The notes under the pieces are model-generated. The model did not search any database, was not told the origin of the DNA, and saw only the letters and a program-made list of their open reading frames with translations. From Parietaria judaica (Eukaryota; Streptophyta; Magnoliopsida; Rosales; Urticaceae): 64,000 nt of DNA. Position 1 is the stretch's first letter. Each line of letters starts with the position of its first letter. Both the position numbers and the translations under genes were made by a program. Location of the stretch: contig OX940864.1 of the NCBI GenBank assembly GCA_954871525.1, positions 16,052,001 through 16,116,000 on the forward strand, in the 5' to 3' direction. Of this stretch, positions 14,303-25,987 are shown in pieces.

Positions 14303-14776
14303 AACGATTAAATGGTTGGAATGTAGATAGAAAAGTATATATGTATTGTTATGACCTATATGCATATCATATTATCAAGTATAAAGTCATGTGTATAGAT
14401 ATATCAATTTACGATTCATTGCAAGCGAATGTTTTTACTTAGTAATAACATTCTATTTCATTTTAATAGTATTATGATGTTCAAAAGGGTTTTAGTGACT
14501 ACTTTAAAAAAAAAATGATTATGTTAATAGTCATATACTTAGTATCTTGACTATGATATTCTTTGAATTCTCAAAACAATATATATATATATATAATATA
14601 TATATAAAGAGTGTATAACTAGGATAACGTGAAGGTTATCAAAATTCTAATGAACTGATATTTGAAATATCAGGAAGTTTTGACAAAGGAAGCATAGGCT
14701 CGTGTTTCGTAGTGTTTCGGTTGAAGTAAGGTACGTAGAAGTACTCACTACAACACAACAATAATAATGTGGTTTG

Positions 14777-14879
14777 TGTCAAATAATGGGGAATTATTTT
14801 TTCAATAATGAAAAATGATTGTCATATATACAAGACTTAATCATATAAATAAAACTAATTTCAAATATAGCATTCGACA
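14777..14879 (-). repeat. Copia 3' LTR
   Basis: A 103-bp LTR, very short for Copia. It is nearly identical to the copy at 20787-20889. The purine tract lies next to it at 14880-14892. Confidence 0.92.
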
Positions 14880-14886
14880 CTCCCCC

Positions 14887-15392
14887 TCAAGCTGGCTTGT
14901 AGATATCATCCATAGCGAGCTTGTTCACAAATTCTTCAAATTGATACTTGAGAAGACCTTTTGTGAAAATGTCGGCCACTTGTTCTGTCGTCGGTACAAA
15001 CGGCACACAAATTGTCCCGTTCTCAATCTTCTCTCTTATGAAGTGCTTGTCAATCTCAATATGCTTAGTCATGTCATGTAGTACAGGATTATGGGCAATT
15101 GAAATCGCAGCTTTATTGTCATAGTATATCTTCATAGGAAGCTTAACAGTCATCTTCAAGTCTTCTAAGAATATCTTTACCCATATAGCCTCGCAAATAC
15201 CAAGCGCAAGAGCTCTAAATTCAGCCTCTGCGCTACTCCGAGCTACCATGCTTTGCTTCTTACTTCGCGATGTAACCAAGTTCCCACCTAAGAAAGAACA
15301 ATATCCTGTTGTAGAGCGCCTGTCGGTAGAACTCCCAGCCCAATCTGCGTCAGTAAAGATCTCAATATCTAAATGATTATTCTTTTTTAAAC
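14887..15392 (-). pseudogene. Copia RNase H region, frameshifted from RT
   Basis: The frame shows [21 protein letters not shown] and [26 protein letters not shown], the classic Copia RNase H motifs, and ends [10 protein letters not shown]. The upstream [17 protein letters not shown] block is readable in the same frame to about 15370. The link to RT is broken by a one-base shift in an A run near 15386-15392. Confidence 0.85.
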
Positions 15393-16340
15393 ATGAGACC
15401 TTTTGCTGGAGTCTTCTTCAGATATCGCAAGATTCTATAAACAGCGTCAAAGTGCTCTTTTCCTGGTGAGTGCATGAACTGGCTAACAAGGTTAACTGTG
15501 AAAGTAATGTCAGGCCGTGTATGTGCTAGATGAATCAATCTCCCAACAAGTCTCTGAAACTTTTCTCCGTCAATAACATCTTCAGGCTCTGCGGGAGTCA
15601 GCTTTACATTGGCTTCTACTGGAGTATCGACAGCTTTACATCCCAAAAAACCGGTGTCGGTAAGTAGATCAAGAGTATACTTTCGCTGATTCACGAAGAT
15701 TCCATGTCTTGATCTCGCAACTTCCATTCCAAGAAAGTACTTCATCAATCCCAGATCTTTTATCTCGAAGTCCTCAGCAAGTTTTCTCTTTAATAGAGAT
15801 AGTTCTTCGAGATAATCACCTGTCAGGATTATATCATCTACATACACAATCAATACCGCAATCTGACCTCTCTCGGAATGTTTGAAGAACATAGTATGGT
15901 CGGCCTGGCTTTGATTATATCCATAGCCTCTCACAACTTTTCCAAAGCGTTCAAACCACGCTCTGGGAGATTGTTTAAGACCATAAAGGGACTTCTTCAG
16001 TCTGCACACATTGTTACGACTAAGAGAGTCTTCGAAGCCAGGAGGCAAGCTCATGTAAACGACTTCTGGTAGATCGCCATTCAGAAAAGCATTCTTGACA
16101 TCGAGCTGGTGTAAGGGCCAATCAAAATTAGCAGCAGTAGATAACAACAGGCGAATAGAGTTAATCTTTGCAACAGGAGCAAACGTTTCCTGATAATCTA
16201 TACCGTAAGTTTGAGTGAACCCTTTAGCTACTAGTCTAGCTTTGTATCGTTCAACACTACCATCGGCGTTGCATTATACAGTGAAAACCCACTTACAACC
16301 AACTGTCTTCTGATATCTTGGAAGGCTAGTAATATCCTAA
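15377..16340 (-). pseudogene. Copia reverse transcriptase
   Basis: Visible motifs are WPLHQLDVKNAFLNGDL, SLYGLKQSPRAW, the catalytic YVDDIILTG, and GLMKYFLGMEVA. The long open part is 16147-15377, and the N-terminal part (KARLVAKGFTQTYGIDYQE) continues upstream. Two in-frame stops interrupt the region upstream of 16147 (near 16275 and 16338). The protein would have primed cDNA synthesis from tRNA in the virus-like particle; it is inactive here. Confidence 0.88.
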
Positions 16341-17466
16341 GTTCCACTCTTTTTAAGAGCATTCATCTCGTCCATCATTGCTACGTTCCATTCGGGATTG
16401 TCAAGAGCCTCCTGTATATTCATTGGCACAAACAAATTAGATATCTTAGTAGTAAAGGCTTTATGTGCGGGAAAGAGTTTAGCATATGATAGATATTTCT
16501 GGACAGGATATTTTGATTGGGTAGGTTTTCTAATGGCTATTGAAAGATCAAGGTCAGATTGTAAAGATGGAGTAATATTTTTGGATGGTGACGATTGCGT
16601 ACCTGATGTGTTATCATTACCGAGGATTGAATTCGGCGACTGGTCTTGTGCTCGAGATATAGGTGGATTCGGTCTATCTTGCTGATTTATCCTTCGCCGA
16701 GAAACACAAAGTTCTGAATTTTGTAGTATTTCTCCCCCTGTCGTTAGATCCGATACATTCTTTGGCAAATTTGTATTAGGGAAACTAGTATTTCCTTCAC
16801 AGGTATTATATCCAACAATGTTATCAATAGGAATAGAGCCACTAGCAACAATATTACTAGGGATAGATTCTTCAATGATAGGTAACGGCGTAGGATTACT
16901 AGGAATGGGTTCCCCAATAATGGGTAAATGTGGAGTAATATCAAGAAAATAATTGTCTTCAGTAATTTTCTCCCCCTGAAGAGAATTATGGGAAAAATAA
17001 GGCTCTTTTTCAATGAAAGAAACATCCATAGAGACAATTATTTTTCGAGTGGTAGGATTAAAACATTTGTACCCCTTTTTATTCGGAGAGTACCCTACAA
17101 AAACACATTTGACTGCTCGAGGATCAAGTTTCGAACGATTTGTACCATGAAGATGGAGAAAAGCGGTGCAACCAAATTTTTTTAGTGGAAGATCGCTAAG
17201 AATTTTTGTATCACTGAAAGTTCTTTTTAAACATGCAAGAGGAGTATCAAAGTGTAAAACTCTGGTAGGCATACGATTTATCAAGTAGCACGCAATTAAA
17301 ACAGCTTCACCCCAAAGATATTTCGGAATGTTCATAGAAAACATTAAAGCACGAGCAACTTCAAGAAGATGTTTATTTTTTCTTTCAGCGATTCCATTTT
17401 GTTGAGGGGTATTAGTACATGTTGACATGTGGTGAATACCTTTTTGTTGAAAAAATCTTCCAAGAA
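16341..17466 (-). pseudogene. Copia integrase, C-terminal part
   Basis: The region begins at the point broken by the 17467-19242 insertion and reads CTNTPQQNGIAERKNKHLLE, the conserved integrase core end with its glutamate. It continues through the Copia GKG/PIG-like C-terminal segment (KKGYKCFNPTTRKIIVSMDV) into the linker before RT. Confidence 0.85.
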
Positions 17467-19242
17467 TGATGGGATCAATTTATTCTAATAATTAAGGTAT
17501 TTTTACATTGCTAATTACATTCATTATTTATTAGAATGGTGCTACTAATTGTGTTTTAATGAGCGCAGGATTAAATTGCAAAAAGACTCACTTTAAGGAT
17601 CAAAATGCAATAGGATGGCAATGTGCAAATTGAGAAGAAATGGAATCAGAGGATTAAAGTGCAAAAAGTGACAAAGATAAGCATATATCCTTATCCTTCC
17701 AGCAATTCATCAAAACGAAACCAAGTATCAAACCCAATCACACACAACCAGCCCACAAACTTTCGGAGCAACGTCTTCAATGAGGGCATATTGATTTCAT
17801 GTTTCACTTTCTCTCGCCATCATCGCTGCGTTGTTGAAGCTCGAAGTCCACTGATAACGGGAAGAAGCTTCGCCGATGTCCCTCGAAGAAACGACGCCAC
17901 TAGTCACAGAGCTCCGCCGCAATGTCCGTCATGGAGTTCCGGTGGCCGAGCGGAGAAGGTTCGCCGAAGTCTTCGCCGTACTCGTCATTGCTACTCTTCT
18001 TCCTAACCCGGAGACTCGCCGCTGCTCGGGATTCGTCGCCGCTGCTGGTTCGGAGCAGCATCACCGTCATGTCGTGAATGGGTTGATCGTCGTTGCACTG
18101 TGATGGGCCGAGCTCCATAACCAAAGAAGCCCATGAACAACAAAGATGAGAATACGATTGAAGATACGGTATTATTGGAATTTCTGTTGAGATTTTTATG
18201 GGTTAGATTCGATGGATTTATTCTGAGAATTAATTGGGGATTAAAGTGTTAAGGTTAGAGCAGCTTATAAATACCTCTCGTTGTGTTTAGAAGAGGGGAG
18301 TCGATTATTTTCTGGGGAGGCAGAGGCATAAGTCTATCAAGTTCTTCATTAGTTTGGGAATATGTCTTTCTTCCTGATTCCAACCATGAATACGATCGGC
18401 TAAATACGTTATTGGTTTGAGTTTCTGACATTATGATTCAATAAATTTGTGAGGCATTATTTTGTTCTATTTTCATTCCCTGGGTATCGATTTCGTTTAC
18501 TAGAATTGTATTATGTTATCAACGATATTGCAATCCCTGATTTATATCAATTTCAATTGTCGAATTACGTTAATTTAGCAATTGTTTCATTGTGATAAGT
18601 GATAGTGATTTAATCGTTAGCATGATATTATTATAGACTTTGGAATTCATCGTATGTGTTTTGAAGTTTATATACCGTTGATTAATTGACTCGTCGTACT
18701 TGTCTTTTGATTGTTGAACACGATTTTGGTTAGTTTATCACGCGGTTGGTGAATTAGCAAAACAGTAAAAGTAATCAATTGGATTAAATATTGCCGCAGT
18801 GTTTTATTGTTCAGTTTCTTGGAGCGTTCTAAATATTAATGCTGCTTGGATTTTAAATTCTATCACGTGACTGAGTTATCTCTGAGTTAGGTTTAATTGA
18901 ATTGCGTTTCAATTTGGTTAGATAATCTTAAGGAATGCCTTAATCCGAGAGATACTTACTTAGTAGGTTTAAGAACAAATTCTTGTCGATGATCAGATGA
19001 ATTGAATCATCAGTGGAAGTTACTCATGCCAATCGTTTCTCCTATTATTTTCTCATATTTTTCTCTCTTTTTATTTTCTTATTCTCTTAAACAAAAAAAT
19101 CCCCCTTTTTACTTCGCTTTTATTATTTTTGCAATATTTATTAGAAAACTCTTCGTGTGATCGACCCGTACTTACACTACTACATAAGTTTTGCAGGTTA
19201 CGGTTTTTAATATTAATTTGGATTGCTTACGACAGCACGCCA
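17467..19242 (+). mobile_element. 1.8-kb LTR-like unit inserted in Copia integrase
   Basis: It starts TGATGGGATC, ends GCACGCCA, and is flanked by AAGAA on both sides (17462-17466 and 19243-19247). TG..CA ends with a 5-bp duplication fit a solo LTR. A TATA-like TTATAAATA lies at 18264-18272 on the plus strand. Short open frames at 17623-18124 match nothing I recognise. It could also be a small non-autonomous LTR element, but I saw no internal primer-binding site. Confidence 0.75.
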
Positions 19243-19561
19243 AAGAATCTCATTAAAATATTCAGTGCCATTATTAGAATGAAATATGCTAATTTTTGTC
19301 TGAAATTGCGTTTCAATCATTGAGTAAAAGTTTTTAAATATATTTTCAACTTCCGATTTTTCATTCATCAAATACACCCAACATAAACGAGTACGATCAT
19401 CAATAAAGGTAACAAACCATTTTTTTCCCAGAAAATGTATAGATTCGCGAAGGACCCCAAACATCACTATGAATTTGATAAAATGGTTTCGTAGCTTTAT
19501 ATGGACTCAAGGGATATTTACTACGATGACTCTTAGCCAAGAAACAATGTTCACAGTAAAA
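19243..19561 (-). pseudogene. Copia integrase, N-terminal core
   Basis: It carries KKWFVTFIDDRTRLCWVYLM with the catalytic aspartate region and FHSNNGTEYFNEIL, where the insertion breaks it. In the normal family the next residues are those found again at 17466. An in-frame stop follows LDPS near 19560, just before the zinc-binding CEHC part of the HHCC finger. Confidence 0.85.
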
Positions 19562-20304
19562 TTAGGAGGGGTCTAAACCTTTGAACAATGAAGGAAATAG
19601 TTTTCTTAAATATGGAAAATTAGGATGCCCCAATCTATAATGCCAAAGCATGATCGTACCTCGGATAGGAGTAGAACTGATACTACTGATATTATGAACT
19701 TGTTTATTCACGAAGTTTTCATCGTTAAAATAGTAGAGGTCATTTATCTCTCGACCACTGCCAATCGTCTTTCCCGATACTCGGTCCTGAATCACACAAG
19801 AAACATCATAAAAGATAACTCGACATTTGGAATCTTTGGTCAATTTACTGATGGACATAAGATTACAAGCTAGTTTAGGATCGTGTAAGACATTCTTAAG
19901 TTGGGTAAAAGAAGATAAATTGATAGAACCTTTTCCAACAATAGAAGAGAAAAATCCATCTGCAACACGGAATTTATCATGACCTGAACATGGATTATAG
20001 GTATTGAATAAAGTTGAGAAGTTAGTCATATGGTCGGTAGCTCCTGAATCTATAATCCAGTCAACTAAGGTACTAAGTGAATTTACGGATGAATTTTTAG
20101 ATATTAAACTTGTTTGAGCCAATGAAACATCAGAATTAATTGACAGATCCAAAATAGATCGTAACAATTTCAAAAGTTGATGAACTTGTTCTTGATTCAA
20201 TAAGGCATCAGAATTAATTGACAAATCCAAAATAGATCGTAACAATTTCAAAAGCTGATGAACTTGCTCTTGATTCAATGAAGCGGAGCCGACGTCAGAC
20301 ATAG
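19562..20304 (-). pseudogene. Copia protease and GAG-pre-integrase region, Gag deleted
   Basis: From an ATG at about 20302 (MSDVGSAS) the frame passes at once into two copies of LNQEQVHQLLKLLRSILDLS, then WIIDSGATDHMT (aspartic protease motif) and LWHYRLGHPNFPYLRKLFPS (GAG-pre-integrase domain). The nucleocapsid and capsid domains that should precede the protease are absent. The 75-bp tandem copy is in frame. Confidence 0.85.
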
Positions 20305-20786
20305 TTGCTAGCGGAAGCGAGAATAATCCAAAAAGACGTCCCAAAGAGTGAATGCAGCTCCTTAATTGACTTAATGATGTTCCAGAAGAGAGAACAAAAT
20401 AGCAAGCTTACTAAAATTGCTTTTCCTAAGCAAAGAAGTAACGTAGTGCTTGCACGAGAAAATTTCTTCCCTTTTTCGCAGATCTGAAATCGCTGGGGAA
20501 AATCACACACGGAGGATGCCCAAGGTAGTTGGAGGTCGCGCCCACCGGAGGTCGGAGAGGAGAGAAGCGCGTTCGCCGGAGAGTCGCGAGGTAGAGATCG
20601 TCGCGGAAGAGAGAACAACGCTAATGAAGGAGGCGCTGGTCGGAGCTGGAGGATCGTGAGGCTGCTGGAGTTTCGATGCCGGAATGACGACACTGTATAG
20701 ACTTCGCCGGCAGTAGGGGCGGCGCTGGTATAGTGTGGTGCAACGGCGAGACAGAGGCGGCTAGGGTTTTCCCTGCTCGGATACCA

Positions 20787-20889
20787 TGTCAAATAATGGG
20801 GAATTATTTTTTCAATAATGAAAAATAATTGTCATATATACAAGACTTAATCAAATAAATAAAACTAATTTCAAATATAGCATTCGACA
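20787..20889 (-). repeat. Copia 5' LTR
   Basis: The 103-bp LTR next to the primer-binding site (20772-20786). It is followed by the GTTTG target duplication. Confidence 0.92.
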
Positions 20890-21800
20890 GTTTGTTTGAT
20901 TGTGTGTGGTGTGAAATTCATGGTTGTATGGTCTGGTAGTTTAATTCTACCGTAGTAAGAATATGCTCGATACGCGTTGTGAGCGTATCGGGAAAGCATG
21001 AGCATTTTGTCATACATATAATCTACAGTGATATTAAATATATGTATGACACTTTTAGTAAATTGCGTCGTACCAACCACTGTATCAGGTCATGTAGTCT
21101 CTGATTACAATGTATATGAAGCCTCCGACTATATTGAGTCGCGTAGTCTCAACTGATACGTCGTGAGATGTTTGCCCCGGGCTGACTTGGTTAGGGTTGC
21201 GCCCCTTGGTCCCCCGTAGGTATTATAGCACGCTGGTATGCAGGGCCCAATAATATGTTTGTAAAAAGCTATAAGTTATAATTTGGCATTGCATTTATGC
21301 ATTCGAATGTGATAGTTTCATGATTTATTTTTGTGAGTAATATAAAGCTTTTGCGTACTAAGCGTTAGCTCACTTGTATTGTATAATTGTGTTGTAGATC
21401 CAGGAAAGAAACCGATGAATGGCTAAATGCGGATGGTACAGAGTTAGTAATGCGGCGTATACGGTGCATATGGTGGAATGCGGATCTTGGAATATGAGGG
21501 TAGTCAACTTTTTGTTGTGTCATATTTTCAAAACCAATAGCCAGGAGTTCCCCTATGTTTTTCTTAGGTAAATGTTCTTTTTGTGAAACCGTTTTGAATA
21601 TTTTTGTATATAAATTTTTAAATTTATTTTATTAAATTCTGTCTTACTTGCGCACTAAAGTAAAAAAAACCTATATTTTTGTTAAATATATTTAAGAGTC
21701 GGGATTTGGTATAGATAAGGTATAGTTGTAATAGTCTTTGGGAAGGGGGGTGTTACACATAGCTATATTAATCATATGTATTAGGCATTATTAAGTTATT

Positions 21801-23993
21801 ATGGCTAGTCAAAATGAGTGAAATAGTCAATAGGGTCGTAGATTTTCTAGAACCGAGCATAACGATTATATCCCGACAACTCTCGATCATGCTTCTATTT
21901 TTTAAACACCTAGGGATACGGATGGAAATATAGAGATGACCCCGACCCAAGACGGCAACGCCATGTACAACTCTGAACTCACTCATGCCCAACATGAAGA
22001 AGCGTCAGAATTGGATTTAAATTTCAACTACCACTTATTCCACACAAGGAGTCACAACCGGAATCCTCGATGTGACAACGTAGCAAATTGGTAACCGTAC
22101 GATCTTCGGCCCCCACACCTCATCAATTCGTTTTGGCTCCGGCGAAGGTCACATCCGAAGCATGACATTTTTCTACCGCATCCAAGGCTATCTCTTACCG
22201 AATGGAAAGAGCGACGTTAGAGCCTTGTGCAAAGAGTGTGGTCGTTCTTTTAGTAGAAAATGTGTAGACGGAACGAGCCACTCCTTCGTCATCTCGAGAT
22301 ATGCAATCCAAACCAGGACCCGACGGGTTCTACAAGGTCCTTTAACTCCACAACAAAGTAGGGCGTGTCTTGCGGAATGGGTTATTATGACGGGTCAACC
22401 TTTAAGCATTGTCAAACACTTCTTCTTCAAAGATTTAATCTGTCATATGTACCTATTTCACGTTCCACGCTCACTAGGGACATAGAGAGAATATTTGTTC
22501 GAAGGAAAAGCGAATATAATGGATAGTCTTAGTTCATTTTCAAATAGTATCGCTTTGAATTCCGATATTTGGACCGGTCCGGCGTCGGAAGATTATTCTA
22601 GTGTAGTTTCTCATTACATAGATAAAAATTAGAGTGTTCAAAAACACATCATTGGTTTTTCGTCTTTAACGGTTAGGCACACGGGCAATAATATAGTGAA
22701 TTCAATTTTAGATATTATAAATGAACGGGGATTAAGCGGTAGAATAGTTTCAATCACCTTGGACAATGCTTCGTCTAATGGGGTGGCAATTAAAATAAGC
22801 GGTGATACTATACCCGTACAATATAAAGAATTATTTCATCAACAATGTGCTTGTCATATTATTAATCTTATTGTTATATCCAGTGAAACATTTGTTGGCT
22901 TATATATTAAAAGGATCCAGGACAATAAAAAGTTTTTGCGAGCTGATAATCACTGAGTCCAAGTGTGGGATGAGTTTTGCAAAGAGAAAAATGTTCTACC
23001 AAGGAAATTCAAGCCGGATTGCTCAACTCAGTGGAATTCAATGTACGACATGTTGCACGGAGTTCTCGACTGTCAGTACTTGTTCCACAAATGGATCCAA
23101 GAAGCCCGGGGGCACGAATACATCGACGACGACGATTGGACCATGGCTAAGACATTTTACGATTTTCTTAAATGCTTTTATACTAATATCGTTTTGCTAT
23201 CTAACGTAAGTAGTACTACTTTAAATTTTATGCATCCCTACATTATATGAAATCATATTCACAATTACTAGGCCTAGTTATGTTGCTAATCCATTGTTGA
23301 CTCCTATTATTACTAATATAATGGGAAAATATGTGCAATATTGGGACCCGATTCCTTTTTCATGCAGTATAACATTAATCTTAGATCCAAGGGCGAGATT
23401 TATCGGTTTAGATTACCTTTTAGGTGGAATCGGAGATAAAACCTCGGGGAATGATATGAATTGTACTATGCTTCTTATTTTGATGACAGTAAGATTGCGT
23501 TTGATAATATGTATAAGGAATACGAAGAACGATGGAGACCAAAAGCACCAAACACGGCGGTACTGGCGAAACCCACGGGAAATCCAATTTCAACCGACTT
23601 GTCACCCTTTGCGTTTATCAACGAAATGGAGAGAATATACGATTGTGCGGCGGATGGAAATCAACCAAGCACAAATGTGATGGGGGCACCGAGACGATCC
23701 TTTGCACGCTGGGCCGAGCCAAGACCAGGTCATCGACGAAGTGACCAAGTGCCAAAAATATACTGCGACACGTGTTTTCAACGGAAGAACACACTTTATC
23801 GATCATCATATGGTGGGAGGGAAACAAGATGGAATTTCCCATTCTATCATGGATGGCACGTAACTTCCTTTGCATCCCGGCTTCGACGGTCTCATCGAAA
23901 TCCGCCTTTAGTCTACGCAAAAATCTAATCGGCGATCGACGACATTCGCTAACGGAGGACCACGTGGAGGAGCTTATGATTTTGAAGGATTGA
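21801..23993 (+). pseudogene. hAT transposase (BED / RICESLEEPER-like), decayed
   Basis: A start-like MASQNE at 21801 is followed quickly by a stop. Readable blocks in shifting frames are a BED finger remnant (CKECGRSFSRK, about 22230-22260), SITLDNASSNGVAI with CACHIINLIV (about 22750-22870, the catalytic-core aspartate and CxxH), STQWNSMYDMLHG and FYDFLKCFY (about 23030-23190), a DPR block, and the C-terminal hAT dimerisation motif FPILSWMARNFLCIPASTVSSKSAFSL..RRHSLTEDHVEELM (about 23840-23980). Multiple stops and frameshifts make it inactive. It belongs to the outer 10452-25236 element. Confidence 0.85.
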
Positions 23994-24543
23994 ATTAGAG
24001 CCGATCGCCGGAAGCACAAGGGAGTAAAAAACGAGTAAAACTACGTTGCTCAATTCGACCAATTCTACCAAGACAACAATATCAACAACAACGAAGAATA
24101 ATGATTTTTTATTTTATTTTTGTTATTCTTTGTTATTTTCGTTACTCGACTTTATCAATAAATATAATTCGTTCTCTATATTTATCTTAATATATTATTT
24201 AAATTACATTACAAACTTTTACTAATACAAACAAAAAATATCACTAAAATTTCACCTCGAAATATCTATATTTCCTCTATGCACTATGTACCACCATTTA
24301 ATGCATTAATTGAAGGACCAAGTTACAATTAAGATATATTTTATTTTTTTTGTAAATTTCTAAAAAAAAAAAGTTTTTTTTTTTTTTTTGTAAATAAAAA
24401 TTGCTCCCCGGGCCTCGGGCGGGCAGCCTGCAAGGAGCTCGGGCTCGGGCCGGGCAGCCCGAGGTGGACCACAGGTCGCGGGCCCCGAGGCTTGCATTAG
24501 GTACAGGCATAGGCGGGTCGGGCTGAAGCTCATGGGGTCTGCC

Positions 24544-25212
24544 TAGGGGTGTGCAAAATAACCGGTAACCGAATTTTAAAACCGTAACAAAAAATTATCC
24601 GGTTTAAAATAACTGTAACCGAATTATTTTGAAAACAGGTTAAGGTTAACCGTATCCGGTTTCAAACAGGATAAGGTTACATGTTATTTATTTTTCAAAA
24701 CAGGTTATTTTAGTAACCGGTTTTCGTAACCGGTTTTAATATTAATTATTTTACTTAAATATTTTAAAATTAAATTAAGTAGGGTTTTCTCTCTTTCCGT
24801 CAAAACCTCTTTGACTTCTTTCTCCTTCTTTTTCTCGCCTACCCTTTCTTATTTCCTCCTCCTCAGACTTTCTCTTCTTTTTTTCTCGCCTAATCTTCTT
24901 CAGTTGTTTTATCGTTCTCTGCTTGATCTTGTTGATCGTTATTTATTATTGTTATGCTTCATATTATTTATTCAAGTTTCATTATTATTGTTCATTTGGA
25001 CCGATATGTTTGATCGTTGTTTATATGCTATATTTTTTTAACAAAAAAACATGTTAAGGTTATTAAACAGGTTAATTAGATTTTGATAACCGGTAATTAG
25101 GTTAACAGGTTTCAAAAACAGGTTAAGGTTATTAAAACATGAGTAATCGGAATTAGGTTAAAGATACCAAATAGTGAAAAATAAACAGGTTAACCAACCG
25201 GTTGCAGCCCTA
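24544..25212. mobile_element. Small non-autonomous hAT element, 669 bp
   Basis: The left end is TAGGGGTGTGCAAAATAACC and the right end, inverted, TAGGGCTGCAACCGG. The 8-bp flanks GGTCTGCC (24536-24543) and GATCTGCC (25213-25220) match at seven positions. The interior is dense in AACCGGTTA and CAGGTTAAGGTTA words, likely transposase-binding subterminal repeats. It interrupts the right end of the outer hAT element. Confidence 0.8.
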
Positions 25213-25448
25213 GATCTGCCCGTATGCACAGGTTTATCCACATGTTTATAGGTCCCACCTCTCTCTCTTTGCACTCTCTCTTTGCACGTACAATAGATGA
25301 GCAAATGAATTAATGATACTGTACTAATGACATAAGTACTTAATTTATCATAATTTATTGACAATCAAATTACTTAAATTATTATTTATTCACGTTTAAT
25401 GCGGTAAAAATATCCAATTTTTAGTAAGTTGTTTTGCACAATTTTATA

Positions 25449-25600
25449 GGGTTAATGACGGCAAAAATACCCAAAGTTTGGTCAAAGAACTCCTCGTGTA
25501 CCCAAAGTTTAAAAGTGGTGGCAAAAATACCCAAAGTCGCATTTAGGGAGTTGACCACTCCATTCTCGTAACGCCGTTAACTTACCGGTTAACTCTGGCC
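25449..25600. mobile_element. Single arm of a foldback Mutator-like element
   Basis: GGGTTAATGACGGCAAAAA with AATACCCAAAGTTTGGTCAA, and GGAGTTGACC further in, match the terminus of the 43127-44043 family. No opposite arm or duplication is found, so it is truncated. Confidence 0.6.
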
Positions 25601-25987
25601 ACGTTGTAATATACGCATACATTGTAATGTACGCATGCATAGTATTTTGGTCCTATTAGTGCAATTTTCAAAACTTTGGGGGTGATTTCACCAGCCCATT
25701 AACATACGTCCGCCACTGCATGCATATATATATATATATATGTAATGTTGTATATCAATATGTACATAAATATTGGTTTGAGTCATGCTCACATTTATTA
25801 TATCTATGTATAGCTATAGTATAGGCAGAGATACCATCGGTTCATTGGTATCGGACACGTTACGCCTCTAGGAAATATATGCAATAATGTAAATCTGAGG
25901 AGGAGAAAAGAAGTGGGATGTATAGATACGTGAGTCACTAAAAATGCGCCTAACTTAATATCACTTAGCGAAAAATAGAGTTAAAAG

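Larger units (their letters stand above)
14777..20889 (-). mobile_element. Copia retrotransposon with 103-bp LTRs, decayed
   Basis: LTRs at 14777-14879 and 20787-20889 are nearly identical (they differ at about two positions) and run TG..CA. Both flanks are GTTTG (14772-14776 and 20890-20894). On the minus strand the primer-binding site TGGTATCCGAGCAGG (20786-20772) abuts the 5' LTR and resembles the initiator-tRNA-Met site; a purine tract GCTTGAGGGGGAG abuts the 3' LTR. Domains run protease, integrase, reverse transcriptase, RNase H, which is Copia order. Gag is almost entirely missing, and several stops and frameshifts are present. Integrase is split by the unit at 17467-19242. Confidence 0.93.
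11305..21757 (+). mobile_element. Solo LTR (chromovirus-like), split by three nested insertions
   Basis: Ends are TGTAATAACCG and GGGTGTTACA, with CATAG duplicated on both sides (11300-11304 and 21758-21762). Subtracting the hAT at 11569-13821, the SINE and the Copia element leaves about 1.95 kb, a plausible length for an LTR of a Del/Tekay-like chromovirus. No internal domain is present, so this is a solo LTR left by recombination. Orientation is inferred from internal resemblance only. Confidence 0.82.
10452..25236 (+). mobile_element. hAT transposon (BED/RICESLEEPER type) inflated to 14.8 kb by nested insertions
   Basis: The ends TAAACCTGTGCATACG (10452-10467) and its exact inverse (25221-25236) form a 16-bp terminal inverted repeat. 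The flanks TCCAAATG (10444-10451) and TCCACATG (25237-25244) match at 7 of 8 positions. Both subterminal regions are rich in GGGCC/GCCCG words, as is common in this superfamily. Removing the nested solo LTR (11305-21757) and the small hAT element (24544-25212) with their duplications leaves about 3,650 bp, a normal size for an autonomous hAT. The decayed transposase lies at 21801-23993. The nesting explains the apparent size; no 14.8-kb element ever moved as one unit on this evidence. Confidence 0.85.

Noticed and set aside
17623..18124. Possible captured gene in the LTR-like unit
   Set aside because: Overlapping open frames on both strands with no recognisable motif; position is consistent with LTR U3.
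10452..25236. A single giant 14.8-kb autonomous hAT
   Set aside because: The excess length is fully explained by nested elements with their own target duplications.
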